Of a stretch of 64,000 nucleotides of DNA, positions 39,102-49,090 are shown one piece after another. Within the stretch, counting starts at the first letter, position 1. Each line of letters starts with the position of its first letter. Under the pieces are notes generated by a model. That model had not been told where the DNA came from and did not search any database. It saw only the letters and a program-made list of their open reading frames with translations. Made by a program: the position numbers and the translations under genes. The stretch is taken from assembly GCF_013402915.1 (NCBI RefSeq), contig NC_050725.1, positions 558,001 to 622,000 of the forward strand. Reading direction: 5' to 3'. This stretch comes from Zygotorulaspora mrakii (taxonomy: Eukaryota > Ascomycota > Saccharomycetes > Saccharomycetales > Saccharomycetaceae).

Positions 39102-40898
39102 ATGAGAATCACATCAGCACCTTTGTCTGTTTCCAACTCAGACACTTCGGCGTCGGATAAGGATTTTTCTAATGTGGACAGCAAAGCACAGGACCAGAAA
39201 CCAGAGGTCTTGGAAAAATCAGCCGAATACATCGATTTAGACCTGGAACAGTGTTCCACATCAGCTAGAGCTGAGAACGACCATGTTTTTGATGGTAAAC
39301 AAGAAGAGGTTCGTTTGAAAAAAGACTTGAAAGCAAGACATGTTTCGATGATTGCTATCGGTGGCTCTCTTGGTACGGGTTTGTTGATTGGTACGGGTGC
39401 GTCTTTATCAACTGCTGGTCCAGTTGCTGTGCTTATCGCGTACTCTTTTGTTGGTCTTTTGGTATTCTTCGTTATGGCTTGTTTAGGTGAAATGGCAACT
39501 TTTATACCGCTGGATGGATTTACTAGTTATGCTACACGTTATTGTGATCCGGCACTTGGCTTTGCTGTCGGTTATGTTTATTTATTCAAATATTTGATAA
39601 TTACGCCAAATCAACTTACCGCTGCTGCTTTAGTGATTCAATATTGGATAAGTAGAGACACTGTGAATCCTGGTGTGTGGATTACCGTATTCTTAATCGT
39701 TATTGTTGCTATAAATACCTTTGGTGTGAAGTATTTTGGAGAATTCGAGTTTTGGTTATCAAGTTTCAAGGTCTTGGTCATGTTGGGGTTGATCATTCTA
39801 ATGTTTATCCTAATGTTGGGTGGTGGTCCAAACCATGATAGATTGGGTTTCCGCTATTGGAAGAATCCTGGTGCTTTCAAGCCTTATTCAGAAGATATTT
39901 CTGGTTCCATCGGTAAATTCGTTTCATTCGTTTCTGTCTTTGTTAATGCAATTTTTGCTTACTTGGGAGTTGAATTAACCGGTATCGTTGCTGCTGAAGC
40001 TCAAAATCCAAGAAGAAACATTCCAAGAGCTATCAAATTAACAATGTACCGTATTATTGTCTTCTATGTCATTACTATCCTTCTGCTAGGTATGTGTGTT
40101 CCTTACAATGATCCATTGCTGTTAGATGCGAGAAGAAGATCTACCTCTGCTGCTGCTTCGCCATTTGTTGTTGCTATCTCTACAGCTGGTATTGATGTCT
40201 TACCCCATATTTTCAACGTCTGTGTTTTAATGTTCGTTTTCAGTGCTTGTAACTCCGATCTATATGTGGCTTCAAGGAGTTTGTACAGTTTGGCCATTGA
40301 TAACAAAGCACCAAGATTATTTGCAAGGACTAATAGATGGGGTATCCCTTATAACTCTTTGATTTTAACAACAGCCTTCTGTTGTTTAGCATACATGAAC
40401 GTTTCCTCTTCTTCCTCTCAGATCTTTACCTATTTTGTTAACGTTACCTCAATCTTCGGTTTATTGAGTTGGATCTCGATCTTGATAACTTATATTTGTT
40501 TTGATAGAGCATTGAGAGCGCAGGGTATTTCAAAGAGGAGTTTGGCTTATTTCGCTCCTTTGCAGCCATATGGTGCCTACTTCGCTTTGTTTTTCTGTAT
40601 CCTACTTGGGTTGGTTAAAAATTTTACCGTTTTCTTAGGTCATACCTTTGATTATAAAACATTCATCACTGGTTATATTGGTATTCCAGTTTTCGTTATT
40701 TCATATTTTGGTTACAAATGGATAAAAAAGACTAAAATAGTCAAACCTGAAGATGTAGATCTATTCACCTTTAAGGAGGCAGTGGATTTAGAAGAAGAAG
40801 AATGGAAAATAAGGGATCAAGAAAACAAAGAGAAGTTAGCAACAAACGGTAAAAATTTTGAATGGTTTTATGAAACTATTCTAGGTAAAATTTTTTAA
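39102..40898 (+). CDS. DIP5: Dicarboxylic amino acid permease Dip5
   Basis: Plasma-membrane permease of the yeast amino acid transporter family, taking up glutamate, aspartate and other amino acids. The charged cytosolic N terminus (about 1-78) is Ser/Glu/Asp-rich with Lys residues suited to ubiquitin-driven endocytosis. The first helix carries the family block IGGSLGTGLLIGTG, and twelve transmembrane segments follow, with AFCCLAYMNVSSSS among later conserved blocks. Length 598, against 608 in S. cerevisiae. Position after DIM1 equals YPL265W. Codon use is more biased than in neighbouring genes, consistent with high expression. A DIP5 paralog from another locus is possible but synteny argues for the ortholog. 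Confidence 0.92.
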   Translation: MRITSAPLSVSNSDTSASDKDFSNVDSKAQDQKPEVLEKSAEYIDLDLEQCSTSARAENDHVFDGKQEEVRLKKDLKARHVSMIAIGGSLGTGLLIGTGASLSTAGPVAVLIAYSFVGLLVFFVMACLGEMATFIPLDGFTSYATRYCDPALGFAVGYVYLFKYLIITPNQLTAAALVIQYWISRDTVNPGVWITVFLIVIVAINTFGVKYFGEFEFWLSSFKVLVMLGLIILMFILMLGGGPNHDRLGFRYWKNPGAFKPYSEDISGSIGKFVSFVSVFVNAIFAYLGVELTGIVAAEAQNPRRNIPRAIKLTMYRIIVFYVITILLLGMCVPYNDPLLLDARRRSTSAAASPFVVAISTAGIDVLPHIFNVCVLMFVFSACNSDLYVASRSLYSLAIDNKAPRLFARTNRWGIPYNSLILTTAFCCLAYMNVSSSSSQIFTYFVNVTSIFGLLSWISILITYICFDRALRAQGISKRSLAYFAPLQPYGAYFALFFCILLGLVKNFTVFLGHTFDYKTFITGYIGIPVFVISYFGYKWIKKTKIVKPEDVDLFTFKEAVDLEEEEWKIRDQENKEKLATNGKNFEWFYETILGKIF

Positions 40899-41200
40899 AT
40901 TATTCATAAAAACATATCTAGTCATCTCATCTCGTATTGATATTAGCACATAATTAATACTCACAAATATAGTATCGTTATTGAAGCCGAATCCTTCTAG
41001 TCAAAATTCAAATTATACCATTCCTCGCTCAGGTTCGCAAATCTCATTTATTGATAAGTTTTTTCATCTTGACTCTTTCGGATATTCATAGAGCCAAAAA
41101 TAGTCAAACTTTTGAACCAAAAATAACATTAAAATGCAACAAAAATAAGAGATCAAACACATTCATTTAATCGAGTCCAAGGTAGTTGGGTTGAAAAATT
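40899..41200. other. DIP5 downstream intergenic region
   Basis: AT-rich region of about 300 bp between two plus-strand genes. Nothing recognisable beyond likely poly(A) signals. Confidence 0.5.
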
Positions 41201-42949
41201 ATGATTATACCCTACTCATTTAGGAGAAAAAAATTTGTTTTAGCTACAATTGCACTCCTTTTGATATTGATCTTTCTCATAAATCACTCTCCAGTTTCCA
41301 TCGAAACCATCTCCGCAAAAGATCCCCACATTAGTGGCTTCAATTTTTTTGCAAAACTAGAACAAGGATCTAGCGATTGGTCGATCAAATTTCATGAAAT
41401 CAATTGGTTCACTGATGTGTTCTTTTTTCTTTCTCACTATGTGCCCTTCCTTCGGAAAGAAGGTAATGACGTTATAGAGTCTGTTATAAAGCTCAAATAC
41501 TTCCAAAAATGCTTGGCAGAAAACTACGACACAGAGCTACAACGAATGAATGATATTCAAGAGCACCTCTTCCCATATTTGCATTTTGACGCTTTCGGAT
41601 CTAGCGATTCGAAGTTTTGGCCTACCTATACTAGATGGAACGGCGCGGTATACGAAAACTCCTTGCCAAGGTTCTCTCCCGTGAATAATACCTTCCTAGA
41701 TGCACCAGAGGTGAAATACAATTACAAGAGATTTTTCTGGGCCAATTGGCTCGAAAATTACGTTCAGCCAGGATCAAAGGGCATCGTTGTCAGCGCCGGA
41801 GATAACCAATGCAGTGATACCGTTAGATTAATTCGAGTCTTAAGATATCTGAAAAACACCTTACCTATTGAAATCGTTCATAAAGGTGATCTGAGTCAGG
41901 TCTACCAAGAAATGTTGGTGAAAGCTGCCAGGGATGACGACTCCGATACATATCCCAGTCAAGAGATGTGGTTTTCGGACATTTCTCACATGATTGCATC
42001 AAATTATGCTGCGAAGTTCTCAGGATATAGTAATAAGTGGTTAGCAGTTTTGTTTAGTTCTTTCGAAAACACGATTTTGGTGGATGCTGATACCGTGCCC
42101 TTCGTTGGCTTAGAACATTATTACGAATGGGAACAGTTCAAAAACTTTGGAGCAGTGTTCTTTAAAGATAGAGGATTAAAATCTGACCCATTAAATAAGT
42201 GGGAAGTAGCGAGATTAAAAGCGATAGCCGATAAGCTCTTGAGCTTGGACCTAAAGAATGCATTATCCTCAAATGACCTGCGTCACCAGCTGTCACTCCG
42301 AGTGAAAGACACCATTGCACTGAATACAATCGAAAGTATCTTTATGCACGGCTATAAACACCATATGGAAAGTGGCTTAGTGGTCATTAACAAAAACAAA
42401 AATCTGATGGGCCTTTTAACTTCACTTTCCTTACATTTTTCATCAGTGAGAGAGTATTTCCATGGTGACAAAGAATGGTTTTGGATTGCGCAATTTCTGC
42501 GTAACGAATCTTTTACGTTTCATCCAAAAGAGGCCTCGAATATCGGGAGACTTGGTAATGTGGCGTCTGAAGATTCAAGTGATTTCTATCAAATATGTTC
42601 AGTCCAGCTTTCTCACAGTGACATAGATGGATCCATATTATGGGTAAATGGGGGCATGAAAACTTGCAAGAAAAATTCATGGAATTTTGACTACGATAGA
42701 AGCAAGAGGTTGGCCTCCATGTATAGTAGCTCAGAGGAGTTGCGAGAGTATTACGAAACGCCTGTACATTTAGAGGGTGCAATAATACCGGATTTATCTC
42801 TAACAGACTGGGTTAATTCAGGGGAATGTGCAGCCTACAACTATTGCACACTTTATAAAGAAGGGCAATTTGGAGAGTTGCTCAGATTCAACGACTCTAC
42901 CAAGGAGGCATATAATGAAATTGTGAGAATTTGGAATTTACCTATATGA
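41201..42949 (+). CDS. MNN1-family alpha-1,3-mannosyltransferase
   Basis: Golgi type II membrane glycosyltransferase of the MNN1/MNT family (GT71), adding terminal alpha-1,3-mannose to N- or O-linked glycans. It has a short basic cytosolic tail (RRKK), a single signal-anchor helix (about 12-28) and a lumenal catalytic domain. The nucleotide-sugar DXD motif is DAD at 295-297 in the family block ENTILVDADTVPF; the blocks YTRWNGAVYENSLP and HHMESGLVVINKNKN are also typical. Length 582, close to MNT2/MNT3/MNT4 proteins and shorter than Mnn1 (762). I cannot tell which paralog it is. No MNN1-family gene lies next to DIP5 in S. cerevisiae, so this is past the end of conserved synteny. Confidence 0.9.
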   Translation: MIIPYSFRRKKFVLATIALLLILIFLINHSPVSIETISAKDPHISGFNFFAKLEQGSSDWSIKFHEINWFTDVFFFLSHYVPFLRKEGNDVIESVIKLKYFQKCLAENYDTELQRMNDIQEHLFPYLHFDAFGSSDSKFWPTYTRWNGAVYENSLPRFSPVNNTFLDAPEVKYNYKRFFWANWLENYVQPGSKGIVVSAGDNQCSDTVRLIRVLRYLKNTLPIEIVHKGDLSQVYQEMLVKAARDDDSDTYPSQEMWFSDISHMIASNYAAKFSGYSNKWLAVLFSSFENTILVDADTVPFVGLEHYYEWEQFKNFGAVFFKDRGLKSDPLNKWEVARLKAIADKLLSLDLKNALSSNDLRHQLSLRVKDTIALNTIESIFMHGYKHHMESGLVVINKNKNLMGLLTSLSLHFSSVREYFHGDKEWFWIAQFLRNESFTFHPKEASNIGRLGNVASEDSSDFYQICSVQLSHSDIDGSILWVNGGMKTCKKNSWNFDYDRSKRLASMYSSSEELREYYETPVHLEGAIIPDLSLTDWVNSGECAAYNYCTLYKEGQFGELLRFNDSTKEAYNEIVRIWNLPI

Positions 42950-43316
42950 TCCTATGACAGGCGAATGTGTGGGGCAATTACTCGTCTGTATTATGTATTT
43001 CACTGGTGGAAGTGCCTAAAAAGTTACTTTTCTCTAAGTATGCTGTCTGCCAGCAATATAAAAGTATGATACCATCTAGTAATCGAATACGCGTCGATCT
43101 TCTGCTATCGTTGTGGACTTTATTTATTTGGATAGCGATATAGTAGTGCCCTTCAATAAATGCATGTACATTAATAACAAGAAAAAAAACGATTTATTAC
43201 GACTAATGAACACTCATTTCGATTATAATTATATACAGTTGATTACTCTGTACATGCATCATTCGCTCCTTTCGCAAATAATGCATGCTTCACAACATAA
43301 AGATTTAACAAAGGTA
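42950..43316. other. Convergent intergenic region
   Basis: Lies between the 3' ends of the mannosyltransferase and the siderophore transporter. AT-rich; a plus-strand frame at 43113-43445 overlaps the transporter end and looks spurious. Confidence 0.5.
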
Positions 43317-45140
43317 TTATTTTGGCAATTGGGAATTGTCTTTCGTGGTAAAGTAACCTTTCACTCTGTCAAATATGTGATATTCTTTTTCATCATAAAC
43401 GGCTTCATCATCATGAGCGTCCTCCAGAGCGACTGTGCTTGTTAGTTTGTGGTCTCTCAAGATCAATGCAGCTATTAATAGTGGTACACAGAAGCATAAA
43501 CCAACCGTACATAGAATTTTTTGAACATATCTGTATGATATAACCAAACCTTCTCTTGTTTCTGTTCCCCAAGGATGATTCAATATAAACGTTGTTGGTG
43601 ATCCGTACGCGGTGTCAGCGACACTTCTATCAGCTATGTTCCTGTAAATCTCTCTTGGCAAAATGTTAGTCCAAATGGCACCACTAACAGCAGATCCGAC
43701 CGCAGATCCGATATTATATGTGGATAAGTACAATGCGGTAACGACAGCCATTCTTGAGTGTGTTTTGGTAGAGGCCTGAATAGACGCTTGCGTTGTATAT
43801 GTAAAGAAACCTGCACCAAAGCCTAACAAACACAATGACCCAATAATACCAGCGTGAGAATCAGTGTCACCACGGAAATGAACTAGTAAACCGAAAGAAA
43901 CGAACCAACAACAGATACCAAAAATGATAAATGGTTTAGTTCTTCTGACCTTTACGATAACGAGGCCTAATAGAGGACCTGTAATACATGAAACAAAAGA
44001 GTACAATGAAGTGATTCTGGTGGCAGACATGATACTCTCATTTACGGCAACAAGTAGAACGGTGTACATATAGTCACCTTGCATATACCAGTTGAAATTA
44101 ATGAAAAACGCAATTGCCAGAGCTGACCAGATACCACGATCCTTGACCAAATTCCAAGGAACTAATGGATGTTTGGCATATCTGGCTTCCCAAATAAAAA
44201 AAGCCGGGAGTGCGACAACCCAACCAATAACTTCAGGAACAATTATGTGTGCTGCTTGCCACTGTGTTTCGAAACCACCAGCAAGTGTGAATGGGACTAA
44301 AATACAACCAAACACGACACACGCCAAAACTAATCCCAAGAAATCCAATCTCCAGAAGAATACATCAATAAGATAAGTGTGCCATGGAACCTGCTTGTAC
44401 AATTTGACCTCACTCTTCAATTTGTGAGGTGCATTTTTATGAGCAAGGTATTTCATGTGCAGCATGCAGCATGTTAATGGAATACATGATAAGGGTAAAA
44501 TAAATGCCCACATACCAATACCCCATGACCACCTTGAGCCTACAGCAGCTGTGATGTTACCACTTATCCAAGTATTAATTATGAAAGGTAACGCTGGAAC
44601 AAACGACGCAAACAATCTCCAATTTAAATTAGAAAAATCCATTGCTATGATTTCTAACATCAGCGAAACACCTGTCATACCTAATTGATAGAAACTACTA
44701 CCAGCTGCAAATCTAGAAATATCTGTTGCTTGACTTTCAATAATTGTACCCATGACATAAAAGAGAACCGCCACTAGTAATATGGAAGTTCTACCAAAAA
44801 TATCTGATGCCCTTGCGAACCAAAGTTGCCCTGCGGCAGCAATAACTGTTCTGATACAATTAACAGTTGAAGTCAAAGGATGATTAGAGTATGATGAGGT
44901 TGCATAATATTGGAAAGCGCTACGTACCATACCATCCAGACCATAACAATATGCAATTAAAAATATTGAAAAAAAGAGCATTATCCTGTAGTAAATGTGG
45001 TTGTATTGCTCCGTATAAACCTCGATATTGATTACCCCCGCATCTTTGTAATCGAGGCCTGTGCCACTAATGGCAACGCTCTCCTGCACAGAAGTGTCCT
45101 GCTTCTTAGAGTCAGTAGAATCACTCTCCGACACTGTCAT
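43317..45140 (-). CDS. ARN-family siderophore-iron transporter
   Basis: Major facilitator protein importing ferric siderophores, of the S. cerevisiae ARN1/ARN2/SIT1/ENB1 group. The soluble N terminus (1-45) leads into the family block EQYNHIYYRIMLFFSIFLIAYCYGLDG, quoted here as YYRIMLFF and AYCYGLDG, then about 14 transmembrane segments, with ARASDIFGRTSILLVAV as the MFS A-like loop. The C-terminal part has the family's extracellular loop (PREIYRNIADRSVADTAYGSP region) and a cytosolic tail with acidic and Tyr residues. Length 607, against 606-628. SIT1 (YEL065W) lies near NPR2 in S. cerevisiae, but both loci are mobile subtelomeric positions, so I do not assign a paralog. Two Aft1-like sites lie upstream. 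Confidence 0.9.
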   Translation of the reverse strand: MTVSESDSTDSKKQDTSVQESVAISGTGLDYKDAGVINIEVYTEQYNHIYYRIMLFFSIFLIAYCYGLDGMVRSAFQYYATSSYSNHPLTSTVNCIRTVIAAAGQLWFARASDIFGRTSILLVAVLFYVMGTIIESQATDISRFAAGSSFYQLGMTGVSLMLEIIAMDFSNLNWRLFASFVPALPFIINTWISGNITAAVGSRWSWGIGMWAFILPLSCIPLTCCMLHMKYLAHKNAPHKLKSEVKLYKQVPWHTYLIDVFFWRLDFLGLVLACVVFGCILVPFTLAGGFETQWQAAHIIVPEVIGWVVALPAFFIWEARYAKHPLVPWNLVKDRGIWSALAIAFFINFNWYMQGDYMYTVLLVAVNESIMSATRITSLYSFVSCITGPLLGLVIVKVRRTKPFIIFGICCWFVSFGLLVHFRGDTDSHAGIIGSLCLLGFGAGFFTYTTQASIQASTKTHSRMAVVTALYLSTYNIGSAVGSAVSGAIWTNILPREIYRNIADRSVADTAYGSPTTFILNHPWGTETREGLVISYRYVQKILCTVGLCFCVPLLIAALILRDHKLTSTVALEDAHDDEAVYDEKEYHIFDRVKGYFTTKDNSQLPK

Positions 45141-46353
45141 TATAACTCTCGTTTTTTATGCTAAGCTCCTACCGTTTTACAAGTAAGCACAAGTATTGTT
45201 ACACAAGATACAACAGAACGGATTAAATTTATATGAAATTTCATCCAAAGTTTTTTTTTTTCAATTTCTCCCCCCATCATTTTGCTCATCGCATTGTGGC
45301 TTGCTTCTTCTATTTAGTTTAAACTATACTTTCTGTCACCTTGACACAAGTATGCAGCAAGTTCATTAACAATGCACCAAGAATCCGATTAATCGTACAG
45401 TGAGAATGCGGGTGCAGGTTGCTTGCATACACCCCGTTTTTGGCAGATACATCGAAATTTTTCACGATTCTTCCTTTTTTTAAGCGGAACATTCCATAAA
45501 CGACTTGCAAAAAAACTAGGAAAATTGTAATGAATTAATTAATGATTAACCTCACAGTACTTAAAAAGTCTGTTCATTAGTAATGAATGACTGCAATTTT
45601 TTGCACACTGAATCAGCGCTTACAACCAGCGAACGTTTCTGCAACGGGCCCTGAGAGAATTCGGCAAATGGCGTTGTACCACGCATTAGGACCCTATAAG
45701 GACCCTTTGGCCCTATTAGGACGCCACTAAAAATTATCGCAGGATCTCGCACGCCGTTCACAGTGTATGTTCGCACTGTCGGAATAGGAAATTTCTGTGT
45801 ATATCGTCAAATAAAGCTAACTTGAGGGTTTGTCGAGCCTTTGACAACACGTCGCCGTGCTTATTCAAATGCCTCTGAAAACCCTTCATACTATATCCTC
45901 AACGCAGTTCGATCTCTTCGAATTGCTCTTATATAAAGCAGCATAACTACGCACATATATTGTGTGAAGAGGAGTTATTACAGGTCTGAAGGGTCGCAGG
46001 ATTCATCTTGTACTGGGATGGGAAAGCCAAGAAATAAACTGTTTAGAGAGAACAATAAAGTTGATGTTGAATTAGGCATTGCACAAAATTCTTGAGACTA
46101 GAGATCCGCGAGTGCGAAAACCCTTGAAGTAGCTCATGGATGTCCTATGGACTTTATGATGCCAGGCTGCTTTCATTGCTGCATGCGGCGAATGGCGTCA
46201 TATGGTCGGCTTGAAAAATAACCATAGGCTACTGCGCCTTACATAAAATAGCAAGGGTAGTATACAAAAGGGTATATATATGGAACTGTAGGGGATTTTA
46301 GAAACTCATTTGGACTTGTCAACAGTCACTAGATAAATGTCTACAAAAAGACA
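45141..46353. promoter_or_regulatory. Divergent upstream region of siderophore transporter and unknown gene
   Basis: 1.2 kb shared upstream region. A minus-strand TATAAAT (45227-45233) lies about 90 bp before the transporter start; a TATATATA (46273-46280) lies about 75 bp before the plus-strand gene. The stretch 45684-45724 contains TAGGACCCTATAAGGACCC with repeated GGACC/AGGAC cores. Aft1-like sites are listed separately. No further gene seen. Confidence 0.55.
45410..45434. promoter_or_regulatory. Two Aft1-type iron-response elements
   Basis: GGGTGCA at 45410-45416 is the exact reverse complement of TGCACCC, and TACACCC at 45428-45434 fits the YRCACCC Aft1/Aft2 consensus. A further TGCACCA at 45373-45379 is one base off. 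They lie 230-295 bp upstream of the siderophore transporter start, a usual distance for Aft1 control. Direct sequence match; regulation inferred. Confidence 0.75.
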
Positions 46354-47250
46354 ATGGACTACCTTCGCGACAAGCTTCAAGGCGATGAAAAGTTTCGTAT
46401 AGATTTGAGTAAAAACGTTACACATCCAGCGTTCCAGTATAACAGAGAAAGGTGCCTTCCAATCTCCCAAATCTTTGGTCACCGCGGCTTCTTTCTTTTC
46501 CCCAGTGAAAACTCGTACGACATTTTTAAGAACACAAAATTCAATTATGGTCTGCTGGAACCTGGGGGCGTTGGTATTCCGTTGTTCCATATCAGAAAGT
46601 GCTACCATTTAATGAGTTTCTCGGGAAGGTCACCAGTCTTTATTATATACAAGAACATTATATTACATGAGAAGGAAAATGTGCCTTTTGCGAAATATAA
46701 CGTGATAAGGAAGGAAAACGGCTTGGTTTTATATGAAGTTCCATACTGCGAAATCTATAGAAGAATGGGACTTCTTAATAAGGAATATAATTTAGTTTTC
46801 TCATTCGATGGCATTACAACGAGACAGCTTCTCATGATTAGGCGATCGTATAATAGAGATCTTTTCACAAACATCAATGATACGAATTTGCGCTGGCATG
46901 TCTCCTACTCACCACTTAAAAGTGATCAATTCAGGCTTGCGATTTTGGAAGATGGCGCCCCTAGCTTGCTAGATGATTCTGAAACTAGGAGGAGGAAAAA
47001 GAGCAGCGACTCCTCGAGTGGTAAGAGGGAAAATCGTGTCATTGCTCATTTCACAAGAAGACACAAAGACTATTTGCCTAAAATTATCTCCAAAGAATCA
47101 AATTTGATAATTGGTGAGTGGTCAGATTCGCCCTCCTATGGAATATCATCAATCCCCTGGGATACTCAAGCGCTTTCATGTCAAGCGTTATTAATCCACT
47201 ATCTAGAAGATGAAGAAGAAAAAAGAGGTTCAAACCAACCAGCAAATTGA
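46354..47250 (+). CDS. Unrecognised 298-residue protein
   Basis: I do not recognise a named ortholog. The product is soluble-looking, with no signal peptide or transmembrane segment. The middle (about residues 75-185) alternates beta-type stretches such as VFIIYKNIILHE, LVLYEVPYCEIYRR and NLVFSFDGITTRQLLMI; this reads like a tubby-C-like (LURP-one/scramblase) barrel, but that is an impression only. A basic Ser-rich loop RRRKKSSDSSSGKR sits at about 210-223 and the end is acidic. It shares its upstream region with the divergent siderophore transporter and converges on the invertase gene. It has its own TATA box and good coding character, so I consider it a real gene. Confidence 0.8.
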   Translation: MDYLRDKLQGDEKFRIDLSKNVTHPAFQYNRERCLPISQIFGHRGFFLFPSENSYDIFKNTKFNYGLLEPGGVGIPLFHIRKCYHLMSFSGRSPVFIIYKNIILHEKENVPFAKYNVIRKENGLVLYEVPYCEIYRRMGLLNKEYNLVFSFDGITTRQLLMIRRSYNRDLFTNINDTNLRWHVSYSPLKSDQFRLAILEDGAPSLLDDSETRRRKKSSDSSSGKRENRVIAHFTRRHKDYLPKIISKESNLIIGEWSDSPSYGISSIPWDTQALSCQALLIHYLEDEEEKRGSNQPAN

Positions 47251-47377
47251 ATATTTTTGCACGTTTAAGAGTTACTTGTAGGCTATTGTACTATATATAC
47301 TACTTAGTATCCATTTACCTTACCCTAAATGCAGGAAAAAAAATGTCAGTCATCATTGGCGTTTTCGTCAGAAATGT

Positions 47378-49090
47378 TTAAATTCCAAGTTGTTGAATTG
47401 ATAACTCTTCAATGTTGTAACAATGATCAATCGATGTTCTAATATCAACCTCGTTGATGTAGTTACCATCGCTGAAGAAGAAAAGATTGGTCATTGCTTC
47501 CGAACCATCGTTGAAGAACAGTTCGATCAAGTTTCTATCAACAATACCATAAACCTTGTAAGAATTTAGACCATTTTCTAAAGTTTCGTATGGTTCCAAA
47601 TATGTTGATAACTTGTCGGTAAAGAATGGATTCCTTGATACAAAGTCAACATCAGAGTGTCCTCTATCCAAGAAAAAGGCACCGGAGTTACCTTCATAAC
47701 CAATCCTCAAATATTCTTCAGAGTTATCTGAACCAATTAGGTACAGGGAAAATTCTGCTACATCGCTATTAGTGTAAACAGAACTGTTTAGAGACCATGT
47801 TAGATTGAAATCAAATACACCAGTTCCATTATTTGATAGATTCAAATGAATAGCTGAATTCTTTTCCAAAGTTCTGTTATGGGTAGTAATTCTACTTTGG
47901 TTGGCGATTAAACTTTCACGATCGTACACAGGCATACTGTTCAAGTTCAATTCGACGGATTCAGGGTTTGGTGCGTATTCTTGAATTGTAAAGTTTCTAG
48001 CGATACTCATTGAAGATCTCCATGATCTCGTTGGAACCGCTTCACAATACTGCCAGTTAGAAGCCCATGCTAGACCAATTACATCCTTACCGTTTGGAGT
48101 ATTGAAAAAAGTTTGGAAAGCATAAAAGTCCTTACCAAAATCGACAAACCTTGTTTGAGGAGTGAATGGAGTAAAATGGGTACCATTAAAGTCACCAATG
48201 AAATATTCATTGACAGAACCACCCAATGGGCCACCTGGATTGACTGAAAGGAACATAACCCAAGCCTCTTCTAATTCATCGCCTTGAGAGAAGGTAGTGT
48301 TGAAGTACGAGCTATTATAAGTGGTAGAATTTGGATAAGTCAAATTTGCTGGCACATAGTCATTGTTAGAAGCTTTAACAACTGGCACCTTTACCAAACC
48401 TGGACATTCGTATTGAAATGCCAAGAACCCAGAGTGAGAGAATGAGGATTCTAGAGTCCAATCCTTCATGTCTGGAGATGAGTAAATCAGAATTTCGAAT
48501 TTTTGCGAATGGGCAATAGTTACAATCCATTTGCTAGTTTCCTCATGCCAGGTAACCTTTGGATCTCTAAAGTTGCTCTCGTTGATGTCAAGAACAGGGT
48601 TTTGCTCGTAATCAATGAAAGTGTAACCTCCGTCGACAGAATAACTGATGTGTTGAGTCTCGGAGCCTGGAGAGTCGAAAGTCCACATAGCAATAACTCT
48701 CTGTCTTGGATCAACAGAGCCGTTAAAGAACCCAGAGGTATTGTTGTAATCGATCACCATTGAGCCAGAGTAAGCACCAGAGTCATTTCTATGAGGTCTA
48801 ATGGCAACACCAGTGTCGTTCCAGATGGTTAGGTCACTGGAGACACTATGACCCCAAGCCAATGGTCTGCCCCAGTGTGCCACCTCAGGGTAGTACTGGT
48901 AGTAAGCGTGCCACAACTCATCTTTGGCGTCATACCACAACCCGTTAGGATCATTCATCCACCCTTTGTCAGGTGTCAAATGAATCAATGGTCTGTTGCT
49001 GTGGTCGGTACCATCTTCTAATTCGTATTCCTGGCAACTGCAAATGCTCGAAAGAGCTGCCAAACCTAAAACTGCTGTTGAGAATTTCAT
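47378..49090 (-). CDS. SUC2: Secreted invertase / inulinase-type beta-fructofuranosidase
   Basis: Glycoside hydrolase family 32 enzyme that splits sucrose (and possibly raffinose or inulin) outside the cell. Residues 1-19 are a signal peptide. The catalytic set is intact: nucleophile Asp47 in WMNDPNG (44-50), transition-state Asp in FRDP (Asp176), and acid/base Glu228 in ECPG. A C-terminal beta-sandwich follows (FFLDRGHSDVDF). More than ten N-glycosylation sequons occur. Length 570; S. cerevisiae Suc2 is 532 and Kluyveromyces Inu1 about 555. The block YYQYYPEV has Tyr where yeast invertases usually have QYNP. Invertase and inulinase cannot be separated by reading; the symbol marks the family. 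The upstream region carries Mig1-like sites and a TATA box (49177-49183). Confidence 0.88.
   Translation of the reverse strand: MKFSTAVLGLAALSSICSCQEYELEDGTDHSNRPLIHLTPDKGWMNDPNGLWYDAKDELWHAYYQYYPEVAHWGRPLAWGHSVSSDLTIWNDTGVAIRPHRNDSGAYSGSMVIDYNNTSGFFNGSVDPRQRVIAMWTFDSPGSETQHISYSVDGGYTFIDYEQNPVLDINESNFRDPKVTWHEETSKWIVTIAHSQKFEILIYSSPDMKDWTLESSFSHSGFLAFQYECPGLVKVPVVKASNNDYVPANLTYPNSTTYNSSYFNTTFSQGDELEEAWVMFLSVNPGGPLGGSVNEYFIGDFNGTHFTPFTPQTRFVDFGKDFYAFQTFFNTPNGKDVIGLAWASNWQYCEAVPTRSWRSSMSIARNFTIQEYAPNPESVELNLNSMPVYDRESLIANQSRITTHNRTLEKNSAIHLNLSNNGTGVFDFNLTWSLNSSVYTNSDVAEFSLYLIGSDNSEEYLRIGYEGNSGAFFLDRGHSDVDFVSRNPFFTDKLSTYLEPYETLENGLNSYKVYGIVDRNLIELFFNDGSEAMTNLFFFSDGNYINEVDIRTSIDHCYNIEELSIQQLGI

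Noticed and set aside
38783..39259. 158-codon minus-strand frame across the DIP5 start
   Set aside because: Covers the TATA box and N-terminal codons of DIP5 antisense; no recognisable protein features.
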